Positions 38,124 through 51,716 of a DNA stretch of 64,000 bases are shown here, one piece after another. The notes under the pieces were generated by a model. It worked only from the letters and a program-made list of their open reading frames with translations, had not been told where the DNA came from and did not search any database. The position numbers were made by a program, and so were the translations under genes. Positions within the stretch are counted from its first letter, which is position 1, and each line of letters begins with the position of its first letter. This DNA comes from Sitta carolinensis (lineage: Eukaryota > Chordata > Aves > Passeriformes > Sittidae): assembly GCA_032173965.1 (NCBI GenBank), contig JAVUNC010000019.1, forward strand, positions 7,316,501 to 7,380,500. The letters are read 5' to 3'.

Positions 38124-39937
38124 GCACAGTAGCATTTTGGTATCTTGTCTAGAGAAATGAACAGTTCCCCCACCACATGTGGAAGTGCTAGATGTTTTTT
38201 TTTGCTTTTTTCTCAAAGGGTCATGTTCATGTGTTTTAATTCATAGACGCTGAGTTCTCCGAGTTATCACAAACAGTTGCCAGCTTTATATAAACATCAA
38301 TCCATAACCTTATGATAATTGTTGTGTCTTCGATCAGGCTGACTAAATACCATTTTCTGTTGGGAACACCAGCAATGAAGTTTGTCTGCTGAATGTAATT
38401 GGATCTTTTCCTGGTCATCGCTGGCTTGGTGTACCATTTGTGCTGATGGATAGAGGGCACAAAGATGCATAATAAAGTTTCTTTGAACAAGGCAAAGATA
38501 CTCCAAGCTGGGACTTGAACCAGCAGCATGTCTGTCATCCTTGGTGAACTTCACATGAGGATAAGATTGCAGAAGATTGGCACAAGTCTAAATTTTTCAC
38601 AAGGCAATGAAGATTTTATGACTCTGCTTTATCTAGCAAGGAATACAAGCAGTAGAATAAATGAGACAAAATCAACAGCCTCTTGTATTCAGATCAGTGA
38701 CCAGTTATTATGATGCCTTTATAATAGAACAAAATTAACTAAGAGGGACATTTTACCAAAATATTGGTAGTGAAATACTTTTTTATAAGAAACAAAATAA
38801 ACTGATTTTCCTCAGCAGAAGAAAATTCTAAAGCATAGAAGTTTCCCTGTGCAGTGTGCTTGCTCAGAGATGTTAAGATAATTTTAGTTAGATAATTGTT
38901 GTTGGTACATTAAGTGCAGTGGATGACCTGATTATTTTTAGGATGTTAAACATCCTGAAAGTGCCTAGCTAAATTTACTGCCACACCAGAAAATAAAACC
39001 ATGAGATGATCTGTCTGGATATTGCCTTAGTTTAAATGTGTTCTCAAATCTAGCAACTGGGGGTTTTTTGCATCTCTGCCCCTTTCTTCTCTAAATGCCT
39101 GTCTTTCAGGAGGCTTCAGTTTGGGAAGTGTGGGCTAATGCTTTTGGCATCTCAGATCCATATCAAAACCATTGATGATTGCAATTTGTTATTATTTCTT
39201 GCAAGATAAGCTGTTAAGAGGCTCATTTTTTAGAGGTCTCTAGATTACATCTGACACAAGTTGATTTTCTTTTTCTATAAAGTCTGTTGTCTGGAAGCTT
39301 GGGCTCCTTTCATTCCTTTAGGCAATTTCTCCAGGTCAGGGCTGGGATATGTATGTGGTGTCTTTGAAAGGGCATTGACTGCTCTTAGTTTCTGTCTTAG
39401 ATGGGACATTTTGATTGCTGGTATCAAGGCAGTTACAGTTTTCAGTAAAACAGCTGCTCTCAGACAATGAAAGATGCTATCAACTTCGATGTTTATCAAC
39501 AATCAGACCGCTATCAAGATAATATTTTTTCAAGAACTCCTTGCTTTCTTTTTACTTATTATTATTGCCTTCCGCAAGTATTCTATTATGAAAGGGGAAA
39601 AAAATTCCTACAGAATTTTACTGACCTCTTTCCTTAGTAATTTGAAAATTGAGAGATTGGTATGGTATTGGCTGACAGAATTTCTGTCTTCCCATCAGCT
39701 CTTTTATCTATTCTTGATATTCCCAGGGATTGCTTCTCCCCTGTTTCCTCAATCTCAACATTTTTCCCTTCTAGTTTTGTATTCCAGGCTCTTCTGCTAA
39801 ACAGGTTTCCAAACCCTCAACAGGTCTTATATTCTCTCTTGTTTCATGTTCGCTCCCTCTCTCTTGCTCCTGTCCTACTAGTCTTTCATTTGGATACATT
39901 TCTTCATCACAAATTCTGGACCAAAAGCTGGGGGAGT

Positions 39938-39990
39938 ATCATGGTTTAACTGTGAAGAAAACTAACTCTATCCCAGGCCAAACCAGCACA
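39938..39990 (-). mobile_element. Endogenous-retrovirus LTR-like fragment
   Basis: The motif atcatggtttaactgtgaag, then aaaactaactctatcccaggc and caaaccagcaca, recalls the edge of common avian ERV LTRs, whose opposite strand reads as a wording like gggatagagttagttttcttc. Only about 50 bp is convincing. The following sequence to about 40220 (with tataaataaa at 40188-40197) could belong to the same element, but I do not recognise it. Strand is inferred from memory. Confidence 0.42.
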
Positions 39991-42900
39991 GGGAGGCAGT
40001 GAGCAGCTGATTCTGTGTGCCCAGCTCTGGAACTGCCTCTTGCAGCCCAGGGTGTGCACTGCACCCCTTCCCTTGTGTATTTCAGCCACTGCTCGTGTAA
40101 GGAAATTTCTGCCAAGAGGCCACAAACATCAGCTCCTTAGAGCTTGCAAACTGGCCTCAGTGAGGTGAATTTTCACAGCAAGGACTATATAAATAAAGCA
40201 AGTGATTCTATAGCTCTCCAGCAACACTTTCATCAAGTGGTTTGAAGGACTCTTAATAACTCCAAGACACAGCTGAAGGAGGTGGCACTATACAGGTGGA
40301 CACAGTCAAGCATCAAAGAGGTGTTCTAGCAGATCATTAGTGAACTTGGTATTCAACAGATGTGTGACTGAGCAACACTACATTTATAGTATTATTTACT
40401 AGAAGAGTGCAGGTTTTGATGGAGAGAAGTAATGTTGATGTCTGAGTTTTCAGAGTCAAAGGAATTGATTCCAGTGGAGATTTTAATGTATATCTCCTCT
40501 GCCTCATCTGAGTGACCCAACACTGTTTGGAGAATGGGCATTAATATACTGAATTTCAGCATGACCACAAAATCTAAATTTTGCATTTGTTGCAATGCAG
40601 AAACATTTGTAGGTGCAAAGTTAAGAGGAAGAAATAATTGTTCGCAGGCTAGGACTATTCTAGCTCTGCATCTGTCCCTGAGTCCTCATCATGAGCAGCA
40701 CTTGGCAGATACATTTCTACCCTCCATGGGACAGGCATTGCATGTGCTCTTTCCATCTTCTCTTCCCTGTGCTCCTCTCAGCTCTCCTCAATGTATTAAT
40801 ACTCCCCATTCCTGAGATATGGATGCCTGATTTGTGTCTGTATAACTAAATTGTGAACGTTTTTTTCTGCAAATTAATCACTACCCCATCCCAATTTCAT
40901 GTGCTTTTGATGCCTGGTTTTAATTGCCTGAAAGTAGAAAGCTTCAATGAGCAGAAAAATTAAAATTGCAAAATCCTGATGGCTTTTTGTAGCTGAGTTA
41001 TTTGCCTCCAACATCAACCTGAAGAGTATGTTTTTCTCCTGTTTTTTTTTTTTTCTTTACTTTAAGTGAGCGAATGTCTTATTAGTTTTCCATTTCTGAC
41101 AGAGCCACAGGTTTAACTGCAATGGATAGAGAACATTTTAGCTCCAGAACATGAAACAAGTTCTGCGTTCCTAGATTCTGAAAGAGATCTTGCAAGTCAG
41201 TGAAACAAGCTCTCACCTTTTGAAGCAGGACCTGACTTGCAAACAAAACTGCTATTTCAAAAGATTGAAACCCCTAATATATAGTGGAGTTTCAAGGATG
41301 TCATGAAAGGGATAAAAGTGGGAGTGAAGCACATTGTGCCCAGCTTTAAAACCAGAAATAATTTAGGGCTATTGCATGATTTGTCTTATTCAGAAAATGG
41401 GTCGTCCATGAAATCAGGACTTTTCCCATGAAAACCCTGGTGTTTTTCCCCTATTGGTTTCTTGGACAGACCCCAAATGCCTTCTTAGCTCTCTGTTCAG
41501 GATTACAGTGGCTGTCATTTTGCTGCCTGAGATCACACAGAGCAAAGTTTGTCCTTTTTCACAGGGATTGTTCTTTATTCCTGTGAGACAGCACGTCTTC
41601 TCCAGCCACTCGTGGCATGTCATGGAAGTGACATGACTTGCAGAGCATCATCAGAATGCTGCTGGGAAATCTCTTTACACAAGGAATCATAGCACTGGAG
41701 TGTCTTTCTCTCAGTGCTGTACAGCATCATGGCTTCATAAGAGAGAGACAAATATTGCAGGTCATGTATGTAAGCATACTAAGGCATGCTGATAAATGAA
41801 TATCTTTTTTTTTTATTTGCTTTAAAGATGACGAAAATGTGCTCCTGCTTTACAAATTGTTTGGGCTTATAGAACTTAATGAAGTGTAATAGCAGAGCCG
41901 AAGGGTCCCATGTTTTGTCAGACTGAAGAGTTAAGTTACTTTGCAAAGAAAAATCCCCCTGGTGTAAAACAAGTTAATTAATTATTGAGTGGAAAACAAG
42001 CTGTCTGTCACTTTGCTAGATTTCAAATCTGAAATTTGTTGCCTTTTATCCACTTGGGGATTTTTTCTAGAACAGATATAACTGTTTCTCCCAGTATTGA
42101 CTTTTTCTTAATCACTTCTGCTTGTAGTCTTCTGTAATAATTTAAGCCATGATCATGCTCAGCTATTATCTGCTGACTGATAATAGAGTTTGTTTTACAA
42201 ACAGCATTCATTGTAATGGAACTGTTCAGTACTGGCATAGCAAGCCATGGTAATAAATTTTGCAGGTTAATGTCATTCTTTACTCAGCTTTTCCTCAGTT
42301 ATCCATCAGAAAGTATTTTATTTTCTGTTCCTTGCTTGTGACAGCCCTAGTGAGAGTTGTTTAGGTTAGTGAGTTTTTTCAGCATTTAGGTGTAAAACTG
42401 ATTTTGATGTCTTTTACATCTGAAATGTATTTTAAACATCCTACTGGAAAGTTCAGGATGTTCCCGAGGGGCAAAGACAGAGCCTATATTGACTGTCTTT
42501 TTATACAGTTACCCTTTTTGATCATAACAGTTATATAGAGTTGAAGATGCACAGGTTGCCTTTGGAAGGAAGAAAAGTTGGCAGTGATACCTAAGGTATG
42601 GATCATCCTGTTGATGTGAAAGTCTTGTGTTTCAGTTTTTCTCTCTGAAAATGAAAACATCAAACCCTACAAAAAACTGCTCACAGCTCACGTGGCCCAG
42701 GAGCCTCTTAATCTTGTTTCTGGGCCACTCTCAGTTCTTACTGAGCTCTGTCTGATGTTTGCTATTTTCTGAAGATGGTATTCCTGGGTTTCTTCCTTCT
42801 TGTCTCTCCCTCATATATGCATTATATCATACACAAGAACTAGCTTTTTCTCTCCCACTCCCTAAAAAATTACTTTTTTTCTCTCTCTTTTTGCTTGACA

Positions 42901-45900
42901 TTATGAAGAATTGAGGGGGTTTTGGTTTACACACTGGGCATGGCTTGTGTAGGTAGTTTGTGTGTGTGAGAGAGACTTGCTGACTGTGACACAGTATATT
43001 CTCAATCCTTCATCCTGGAATGACTGCTGAAGGGTGGCTTTGTGGATCCTTATTCCCTCTTGGAAAAGCCATCAATGTTATGCCAGTCTCATCCATCTTT
43101 TAGGGAATGCAGGTATAAAATTATTTGTTGCATAAGCTCAATGTTTCCTACCACAGAAGGAGAAGGGAAGGGAGGGAGTGTTCCTGCAGCTCATTAATCA
43201 GAATGAGAATGAGAAATTGTAACAACTTCCCAGTCATTTACTAGTTGCTCCAAAGTAAATCTGTCTAAATATTAGTGCACTGGTGATAGTAAGAAACAAA
43301 GCGGGGGGTTAGGGGGTAGGCAGGAAAAGAACCTTGTCATTAGCTTGTCACACACTGTACTTGGTAGACCAAAGATATATGTACTGTGGCATCTCTGTAA
43401 TGAAAACCTGAGCAATAAAAATAGTTTCTGCTATGTTCTGGAAAGGCAACTCTCTGAGGAAACACATTAACAGTATTTCACATTACAAATTATTATTATT
43501 GCATATTCAGCTATTGTTTCAAATGAGAATTGTGTGCACTACAAGAGAGGGGAAGGAAGATGGAATTAGTGTTTCTTCTGTAGCAGAATTAAGATTCTCT
43601 ATATCTGGCTATATCAGTTCTGGCCTATAAATTTAAAATTAATACTTTAATAGAATAATGACTTTCTTGTACCTAGGATGCTTGATGGACTTACACATAT
43701 AGTTCAGGAGGCACTGGTAGTGGCTGAATATGTGAATCTCTTCACTTTCACTGCGCCTTGGCAGAAGTATTGTAGTGTGAAAATGAAACTTCTTGGATGT
43801 ATCTAGTAAGGAGTAGTAAGGAGTCATCTGCCATGTTGAATGTAAAGACATCATGATGCAGAGGTTGAATATTACCAACTAACAGTATTTTGTGCGATTA
43901 GTGGGTTTTCTGCCTTGCCTAAGATTTTTTAATTAATTGCTTCGTTTCATGCATTCCCCTCTCTCCACTCAGGAGGGTGTGTGTTTGGAAAGTGGTCATC
44001 TTCATTACCTGCTTACTTTCTAATTAATGGTATGACCTTGCATAAGAGGTCACAGTTGTCTTCACAACAATTTGGAAGAAATTTTAAAAGATTACTGAGG
44101 GTTTCTATGTTAACATGTTGCCAGCAGAAAGCTGTTTGTTAGAATGCTGATTTTTCTCTTCCTTCAGCCTCCTTTCTAAAGGAAGAGTGTTCCTACCCTT
44201 CATGGTGCCAGGAAACAGCCTCCAGCCCTTCTCTATGAGTTGTGTGTTTTTGGCTCTGACTGCATAGCTCAGCTTCCATTTTCTGATTTGTGAATGAAGG
44301 GATTGATACGTACTTGCACTTTGAAATTTAACTTCAAGTATGTATAAAAGTGAGAGAGAGAGAAAATATATTTATTGATACGTTAGTTTCTGGTTATGTA
44401 AACTGAAAAGTGTTAGAGACAACAGTTGTTCCAGACACAGCTCTTTGTTTGCCCTATTAAGCATCAGAAAACTGAATCTACGAGGAACTGGGTCCTATTT
44501 CCAATTTCAGCATTAGCTTATGTAAAAGGCAGGAGAAAGAAGTGGTGTTTTATTTTATGGTCCTTCAGTTTACTGTGAAGCTGGCCTGAGATTAAACGGG
44601 GTGAAAGTAGCACCTGTACACTTTTGACAAATCACTCCAAACTTAGAGAAAAGCCAGGCTGGTGTTAACAGAAACCAAGAGAAGCAAACCAAAGTATGCA
44701 GAAAATTAATTCATTCATTCTACTGTTATCATTACTGCTTTCTGGAGACACAGCAGTGTCTTACCCTGCTCACCTCGCTTGTGGCATGGCAGGGTGGGAT
44801 GTTGGATGTAGCTGCCTTGGAGAAGGTCCCAAAGGAGCATTGCATAAAACTTACATTTTTAATCTCATGTACTGCTCATATTTGTGCCTTAATGATGCTT
44901 CATCGAGACAGTAGGCTGTCTAATCCATATCAGCAATGCATTTATATTTACATTAAACTCATGCTAACAGTATCATTAAGTTCTTAGTTGTATTATAGCA
45001 TAGCCTTATGAGTGTATTTTCAAAATGCTTCTTGTTGAAAGAGAATCATGAAGTACTTTATTGCTAGCCAGAAATGGTTCTAACAAACCAGTGAAAGGCT
45101 TTCTAATTAAATGAAAGTAGTTAATTTTCCTTTTGCTTCCACTGAGATTGCAAGCCACCATGGCACCCACAGATATCCTGCCCTGTACTCAAAATGACAG
45201 GGAGCTGCTTTCCTCTTTACAAGTTCCTGGCAGAGGATCTGAGCCACTCCTTTTACCTGCAGTCCCACAACCTGTCAGGATACAAGTCTGAAAAGTTCTG
45301 GGTGGTGAGAGTGAGGCACTGTTGCAGAAGAGTAACCCAAGTGTTGACTGCCATGAAGTTGCCCATGTGAGGCAGATTAATCTTGCAGCCTAGGTGTGGA
45401 TGAGGGCATCTTAATTAACACTGCACTGAAGACATACCATGACAAAGCTATGTAATTTTGTAGAGGAAACATGGCTGTCCAATATATAATTTACAGTATG
45501 TTACACAGGTTCTTATCAGTGTCCAGATGACTAGAAATAAAGCAGCTTGACTCAGAAGATAATGTAAAAGGCTTTTGTGTTTCCTCTTTTATTTTCTTCT
45601 CTATTTCTAGTGTTTGCAAGTTATGTTTTTCCTATGGTGTTCATAATTCCTAAGAAACAAGAGAGATGAAAGTGGGCTTACTTAAGAATACTGTGTTGTA
45701 TCTTAATATTTCTCTTCCATGGTCATTTGTGTAGTAAATATGTCTATAATGATATTTGCAGGAAACACACATGGAGCAGTAAAGTCTGAATCAAGCCAAA
45801 CTGACTTTAAAAGATAAAATGCCTGCAGAAAACATCCTTGTTGCTTTCCTACATAAATAAAAACCTGTCAAGTATGGGTGCCATAATGCTGGATTCAGCC

Positions 45901-48622
45901 ATGTGTGTAAAACAAAAAGCTGGCAACTGGAAGAGTGTCATTAGGTGGGCATAGCAGCAATTAAGTGAAGCATGAGGACCTTAATGTTTAGGTAAATGGG
46001 TATCTTATGGTGTGTGTCTTCAACAAAGTAACATCAAGATTTTTCAGAGCCCATTTCAAGCCCTCTTGATCAGGAATTTCCCCACAGAGTTCACCAGTCT
46101 TTCAGTCACATCCTAAATCAGCAGCCAGGAATGTAGCCATGTTTTAGATGTGATTTGTGTTTCTAATATGCTTTGAAATATTTCAAATCAGGGGCTGCAT
46201 CTATGGAGTATTTTTTACATCTTTCTGTTTTAATATATGCCATGCATTGCACATAAGTTTGGTGAAAGAAATATGTGGAAGTATCTCCACGTTTCTTTCA
46301 GCAAAGTAAATGTCTCTCCCCACCTCCCATTGTTTTTAATTAAACAAAAGGGAAATTGTGCCCAGATCCTCCTTGCAATTTTGTGTCTTCTGACCAAAAT
46401 TTCAGAAAGTAAATTTCAACACACCAGTTTCAAGCAGCAACAGTCAGACAAGTAAATTGTGGCTATAAATGTTCATTTTGAGTACTCTGAATGCTGACTG
46501 CTAACAGACTTTATCTTGGATATTGGGGTAGAGAGTGTGAGCAATTCCCTAAGGCAGAAAGACAAACTGCTAGAGGAACAAAGAAGTTATGCTAATAATA
46601 CATGACATGGTTTAGCCATATATAATTCAATGCTTTGCCCTTCAGCAAAATCTTTCAAGTAAAAATCTGCTAGACTTTATCAAATAATAAGTTTTTTATG
46701 ACATCTTTTCTGTTGTCCTACAGATAGCTGATTGGAAGAAATGTTAAGAGACTCATCACAGCTCTGTATTCAGAGCTTTGCAGTCTTGTGTCACAGTTGT
46801 GTGTGGTGTTGTTAGAATTCTTAATTTTTGAGCCTATGTCCTGCTGAATGCTTGCTCTGAACCTTGAAGAACTTTTGTCATCACACTGGTTATACTGATG
46901 CTTTTTTTTTTGTGTTGTTGTTCTCTGTGAGCACTGTTTCTCTATCACAAAATTGGGTCATAATTGGGATCCAATCCCTCAGCTGTCTAAGTGCTAAAAG
47001 CAAAATTTTAGCAAGGGATTTTTATGCCTTTAGCCTGATAAAATAGAGTAATAGATGGAATCAGTTCAGTGTTCAGGTTAGACTGTGGCTCAGAGCAGGT
47101 AAGATATCTTAAAATGCCTCCCAGAGTTCACTGGATATAGTAACAGAGACATTTGTCTGTGTGAAATGAAACCTGCTCTAAATTGTGCACGTCAAGCAAA
47201 GCTTGACATTTGGAGAGATTGCAAAATTTTCGATTACTATAGAAGGAGTGCAGTACTCTATACCACCACTGAGAAGGTGTTTTCTGCCTTCATACAGGCT
47301 AGAAGAGGCTGGAAGACACACCTGTGACAACTTATTTCAGTATTATTATCATTATCATATCTCTCTTGCTGCAGTGAGTGTTACCCTGTCAACCAGCTAT
47401 CAGTGGTGGGCTCTTGCCAAGCCTAGCACTAGTTGCCAGCACCAGCCAGTATGTAACCTGGACAGAATATTTTCCTATTAGTTGGAAAAGTGCACTTGAC
47501 CTACTGGGTGGATTGTGCCTGACCTTGCACTGTTCATAACCTTTGCTGTTGCCTTGTATCAGAAGAAGGTAATTGTCAGATAATTTTACAGCATAGGGAG
47601 GGTTAGGTCAGACTGAAGAGTAATGCCCAGCTCTGGGTCCCTGTTGTTCTGTTTTGTACTCCTCTTCCTCTTACCATAAAGGAGTCTTTTTTCCTACCCT
47701 CTCAGAATAACAAAATTAATTAGTATCTATGTTTAAGAGCCCAGTCTCAAACCTTCTGAGAGTAGAGTCTCCTGCTAAAAAGATTCTAAGATTTACCCGA
47801 ATCACTACTTATTATTACAGCTATCAACATTAATCTTTCTCAGAAATTGTTAATGTAAGTGTGAGCTCAAACCAGGTTTCCTTGAGTAGGACAAGTGTCA
47901 GGAAAGCCCTGTTCTGGAAAGATAAGCAGTACTGTGCAGAGGCACAGTTGTAAAGAATGAAATTTTGGAATCTGCTGAGCTCTCTTTTTATTCTTTAGCT
48001 CTTCACACACCATTATCCACTATCTAGTTCAGTGTGAAACTTCAGCATAAGTTCAATCTTCACAGCACAGTGTGATGGTGTTGAAAACTTTGGTGTCCTT
48101 AAGTTACATACAGTTTCATCAGATCTCAAGTGGTCTTTAAACATTCATTCATTCCTTGTTCCTGACTGAATGAGTGGAGATGTGTTCACTTGGAATCTGC
48201 TAAATTAGGTATCCTTCCTTTTTACCATTTCCTCTGTCGTTTCTAGAGTACAGTTTGCATATCTCCCCCATGGCGTTCCATCAGAAATGCACACAGCAGC
48301 TTGCAGGGCATTCAGCCTCCAGTATCACACTCTGCAGGCTGCTAACATCTTGTGATGGATCCAAGCACACAGGTGGGGGATTGTGTTCATGTGTAACATG
48401 GCTTGCCCTGATTTTCCATGTGGATGTGCAGAGCTGGCCAAACATGATAGTTGACCCCAATGTAAAAGCTGGCCTTTGGCTTTGAGAACTGTTAAAAGGG
48501 AACAGGTTAGGTCAGACCTTTCTTGGGCTGATATTCAGTTTCCAGGAATGGAGTAGGCTGAGTAGGCTTTTCAAAAACTTTGTTGATGCTGAATTATCTA
48601 CTTTTCTACATCTTAGATTTTA

Positions 48623-48665
<43 letters not shown>

Positions 48666-49160
48666 CTAGTATTTTCTATAGCTGCTTTAGGCTTTTAAAG
48701 AATAGGTTACTAAAAGAACATGTTAGGAAGTTTTTTTGTCATTAGTTCTTTTTTTTAGCTTTAATTGTTTTATGTTGAAAGAAAGCCAACACCTTTTCCA
48801 GGGGTGGGTATGTGTTTCCTTTTCCTTGTCAGGTGCACCTCTTCTGTCCACCAGAACAGCCTGGAATATATCCTACTGCACAGGGTAGACCCACAGCTTG
48901 GACCAGTCCTTCCCCTATAAGTATCATCATTGTTCTGTCTGGCTCCTCACTGGTATTTTTCCCTTGTAGTGGTGTTTGGGGTGAGGTGAGTATTATCCCT
49001 CTTTCTGGGGAAACAGAATTTCCAGACGAAAACAGAAATTCCACCATGAAATGCAAACCTTTTTGAAAAACAAGCATAACTAAGTTTGGTATATTTCTAT
49101 CCAATTTTTTCCCATTACATTTTCATTTTCAGATGGAAATACCTTTAGTCAGAAATCATC
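39991..49160 (+). other. ALK: ALK downstream intron, unique sequence
   Basis: Long AT-rich stretch with no supported exon. Small repeats include a 13-nt T run at 41042-41054, a doubled 10-mer tagtaaggag at 43804-43823, a short GA run at 44352-44362 and a 10-nt T run at 46902-46911. Open frames of up to 98 codons (for example 47185-47481 +) show no recognisable family. Confidence 0.57.
48625..48662. repeat. Poly-T tract, 38 nt
   Basis: Thirty-eight uninterrupted T bases between gattttatc and aatctag. It is the longest homopolymer in the window by far. No target-site duplication or processed transcript is obvious beside it. Confidence 0.95.
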
Positions 49161-49762
49161 AAAGAATCATAGAATTGTAGCACAGCTTGTGTTGGAAGGG
49201 ACCTCTTAGACCATTTAGTTCTAACCCACCACCATGGGCAGGGACACCACCCACTAGACCAGGCTGCTCCAAGCCCCATCATGTCCAGGAATGGGACATC
49301 CACAGCTTCTCTGGGCAACCTGTGCCAGTGTCACACCACCCTCACAATAAAGAATTTCTTCCTAATCTAAATCTACCCTCTGTCAGCCTAAAGCCATTCC
49401 TCTTGTCCTATCACTCCATGCCTTTGTAAGTTTTCCTGTAGTCCCCTCCAGGTACTGGAAGGTGCTGTTAAGGTCTCCCCATAGCCTTCTCCTCCAGGCT
49501 GAACACTCCCAATTCTCTCTGCCTTTCCTCATAGGAGAGATGCTCCAGTCCTTTAATCATCTTAGAGACCTCCTCTGGACTCATTTCAACAGGTCCATGC
49601 CCTTCTCATGTTGGGGTCCTGGAGCTGGCTGCAGCACTCCTGGTGGTGTTTCATAAGGACAGAGTGGAGGGGCTGGTTCCCCTCCTTTGCCCAGCTGGCC
49701 ATGCTGCTCTTGGTGCAGCTCAGGATACAGGTGGACTCTGGGCTGCAAGTGCACATTGCCAG
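49161..49762 (-). mobile_element. CR1 LINE, antisense to ALK
   Basis: The + strand opens with aaagaatcatagaattgtag, the reversed CR1 3' terminus, then gttggaagggacctcttaga, catgggcagggacaccaccc, agaccaggctgctccaagcc, cttctctgggcaacctgtgcc, ttctcctccaggctgaacac, ctcataggagagatgctccag and ctgtcctgagctgcaccaag on the other strand. It covers the 3' UTR and the end of ORF2. It is the most consensus-like CR1 in the window from memory, so probably younger than the 18.9-kb copy. Confidence 0.93.
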
Positions 49763-51624
49763 ATCAGTCAGATTGCTTACAAGATTCTTAATAGTGCCTT
49801 GTTAACAAATCGTTTTAATAATTTTTTATAATTTTAATTTTTAAAATAATTTTAACATTGTTATTTCAAACATCCAATCCTTCTGTGACCAGGTAGTTTG
49901 AATGCCATGCATTACACCTGACAGCTTGTTCATTAGCATTACTTGCCTTGCAGCTTGTATTGCTTGGAAGTATGAATAATCACCATTACTGTGGAAGAAT
50001 GCTTTGACAACTATTTGTGACAACTATTATAGCTCTGTGCTGATTTTATGAGGAGTGAGTAAGTGTCTGCAAGTGAGTTAACAGCTTAATCTGCTCCCTT
50101 TCTCCCAACATGACTCACCAGAGCATCACTGTATGCACTGCTGCCACCCTCTCCCCAGTTGCTGCTTTATTGACAATGATCTGATCTCTCCATACATGTT
50201 ACCCTCTCTGTGACGTACTTTTGTCACAGTGCTGATGCCACCGACTTTCAGATTCTCATGTGAGCTTCCCCTGCAAGAGGATGTGACTCATAGGCCCCCC
50301 CTGAGATCTATTTATCACACTGACTTAAATTCAAGTAGCTCTTGCTGCTTGTTAGCATGTTCCGACTGACTGACTGGAACCTTACTCCTTAGTCTTGAGA
50401 TTGTTTGTAATATTAGATGTGTACATGCTATATCACAGATTTATGTCACTCCAAGGTCCCAGTTGCTTTTTATTTTGGGGTGGTTTTTGCTGACTGTGTC
50501 TCCATGAAGAGCCACAGAATACGTGGTCTCACTTTACAGCATGTCCTTGGTGTGCAAATATTTCTCCACTTGCTTTTCTTAGCAATTCCTCTTTTTGTAA
50601 TAATATACCGTGCATTCCACTGTGCATACAAACAATGAATTCCAGTGTCATTAACTAAGCAGCAAAGAGAACAAAGGGCTGTGTCCAGCTCAGCTGTTGA
50701 GCTACTGGATGATCCTAAGCAAGGCTTTGTCTTGATTTCCTTAACCAGGAGATCCATCAGGACCTTGTTAAAGAGGATTTGGGTGTTGGACCATCCAAAG
50801 AGTAAACATTTGGCTGCTGTGTCTTTTGGAAATGATCAAATACTCAGGTGTAGTTTTGAAATAAGGCCTTAGTTAGGACTTTTTTTGTTTCACATAAATC
50901 ATTCTCTTGTGGTGCTTTAAGCCACATTTTTGTATCTGCTAAATCTGCCAGAGTTTTTGGCTGGCCAGCTAGCAGTGCCACAGGGCATTTTCACCTTGCT
51001 TCCACAGGCTCCAACCCCACTATCCATTGCTGGTTCCAAGGGCTTAAGTTCCTCACAGACATCCCCAAGTTACATCCTAGGCTTGTGTCAGTTCTTACCT
51101 TCAGGTCAAATTATAAACCCAAAATAGTGGGATATTTGTGAAAATACTGGCCTAAGTAATTCTTGTTAAATCACATTAAAGCCCAGCTGGAGGTGGATGA
51201 GTAGCAAATATCAAAGCAAACAAGAAGGTACTCCACTAGTACAAGGAAATTCAGCAGGAAGGTTTGTCTGTTATGAATAGGAAAAGCCAAAAGTAAAGGA
51301 TATTCCTTCTAACTTAAGTTTTCATGAGCAAAGCCTGAGATCTGTTTGCATATTCTTATTGCTTGGGAAGAAGTGCAGCCAACATCAGAGCAGTAACAAG
51401 TCAGGGACTCTTCACAGAGGTGAATGGGATCAAATCCATGTCCTGGATGTGCTCAAGGAGCCTGAAAAAGCAGGCTGATATGTTTGTTGTGTTGATATAC
51501 AATGTTTGTGACAAAATACAGTGACTGGGAAGGAGGCTGGCAAATTTCTGATGTCTAAAAATAGCAAGTTTTGTATCAGTTTTTTGGAAAGGCAAGAAAA
51601 TGGGGTCCTTTGCATCTCATCAAC
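49763..51624 (+). other. ALK: ALK downstream intron, unique sequence
   Basis: No exon or transposon is recognised. The first 100 bp after the CR1 is an AT-rich run (ttttaataattttttataatt and similar). Confidence 0.57.
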
Positions 51625-51716
51625 CCCATTCCCATCCCTGGAAAGGACCTGGTGCACATCAGCTTAGGAGTCAGTTGGACTCAATGACTTCCAACCAATA
51701 TTTTTATGATTCTATT
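51625..51716 (+). mobile_element. CR1 LINE, very short 3' tail
   Basis: About 90 bp remain: ccattcccatccctggaaag, then ttggactcaatgacttccaacc and the terminal tttatgattctatt. This is the sense-strand 3' end of CR1 with much of the usual 3' UTR deleted. Confidence 0.75.

Larger units (their letters stand above)
35506..39937 (+). other. ALK: ALK downstream intron, unique sequence
   Basis: No exon or clear transposon is seen. It contains a two-copy 22-bp tandem duplication at 37261-37304, a perfect 22-bp palindrome at 38102-38123 and A-rich tracts around 35880-35898. A 149-codon minus frame at 35660-36109 runs through low-complexity A/T-rich sequence and is not credible as protein. Confidence 0.58.

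Noticed and set aside
38236..38554. Two overlapping minus frames of 100 and 85 codons
   Set aside because: Overlapping frames with no recognisable family; no convincing start or splice border.
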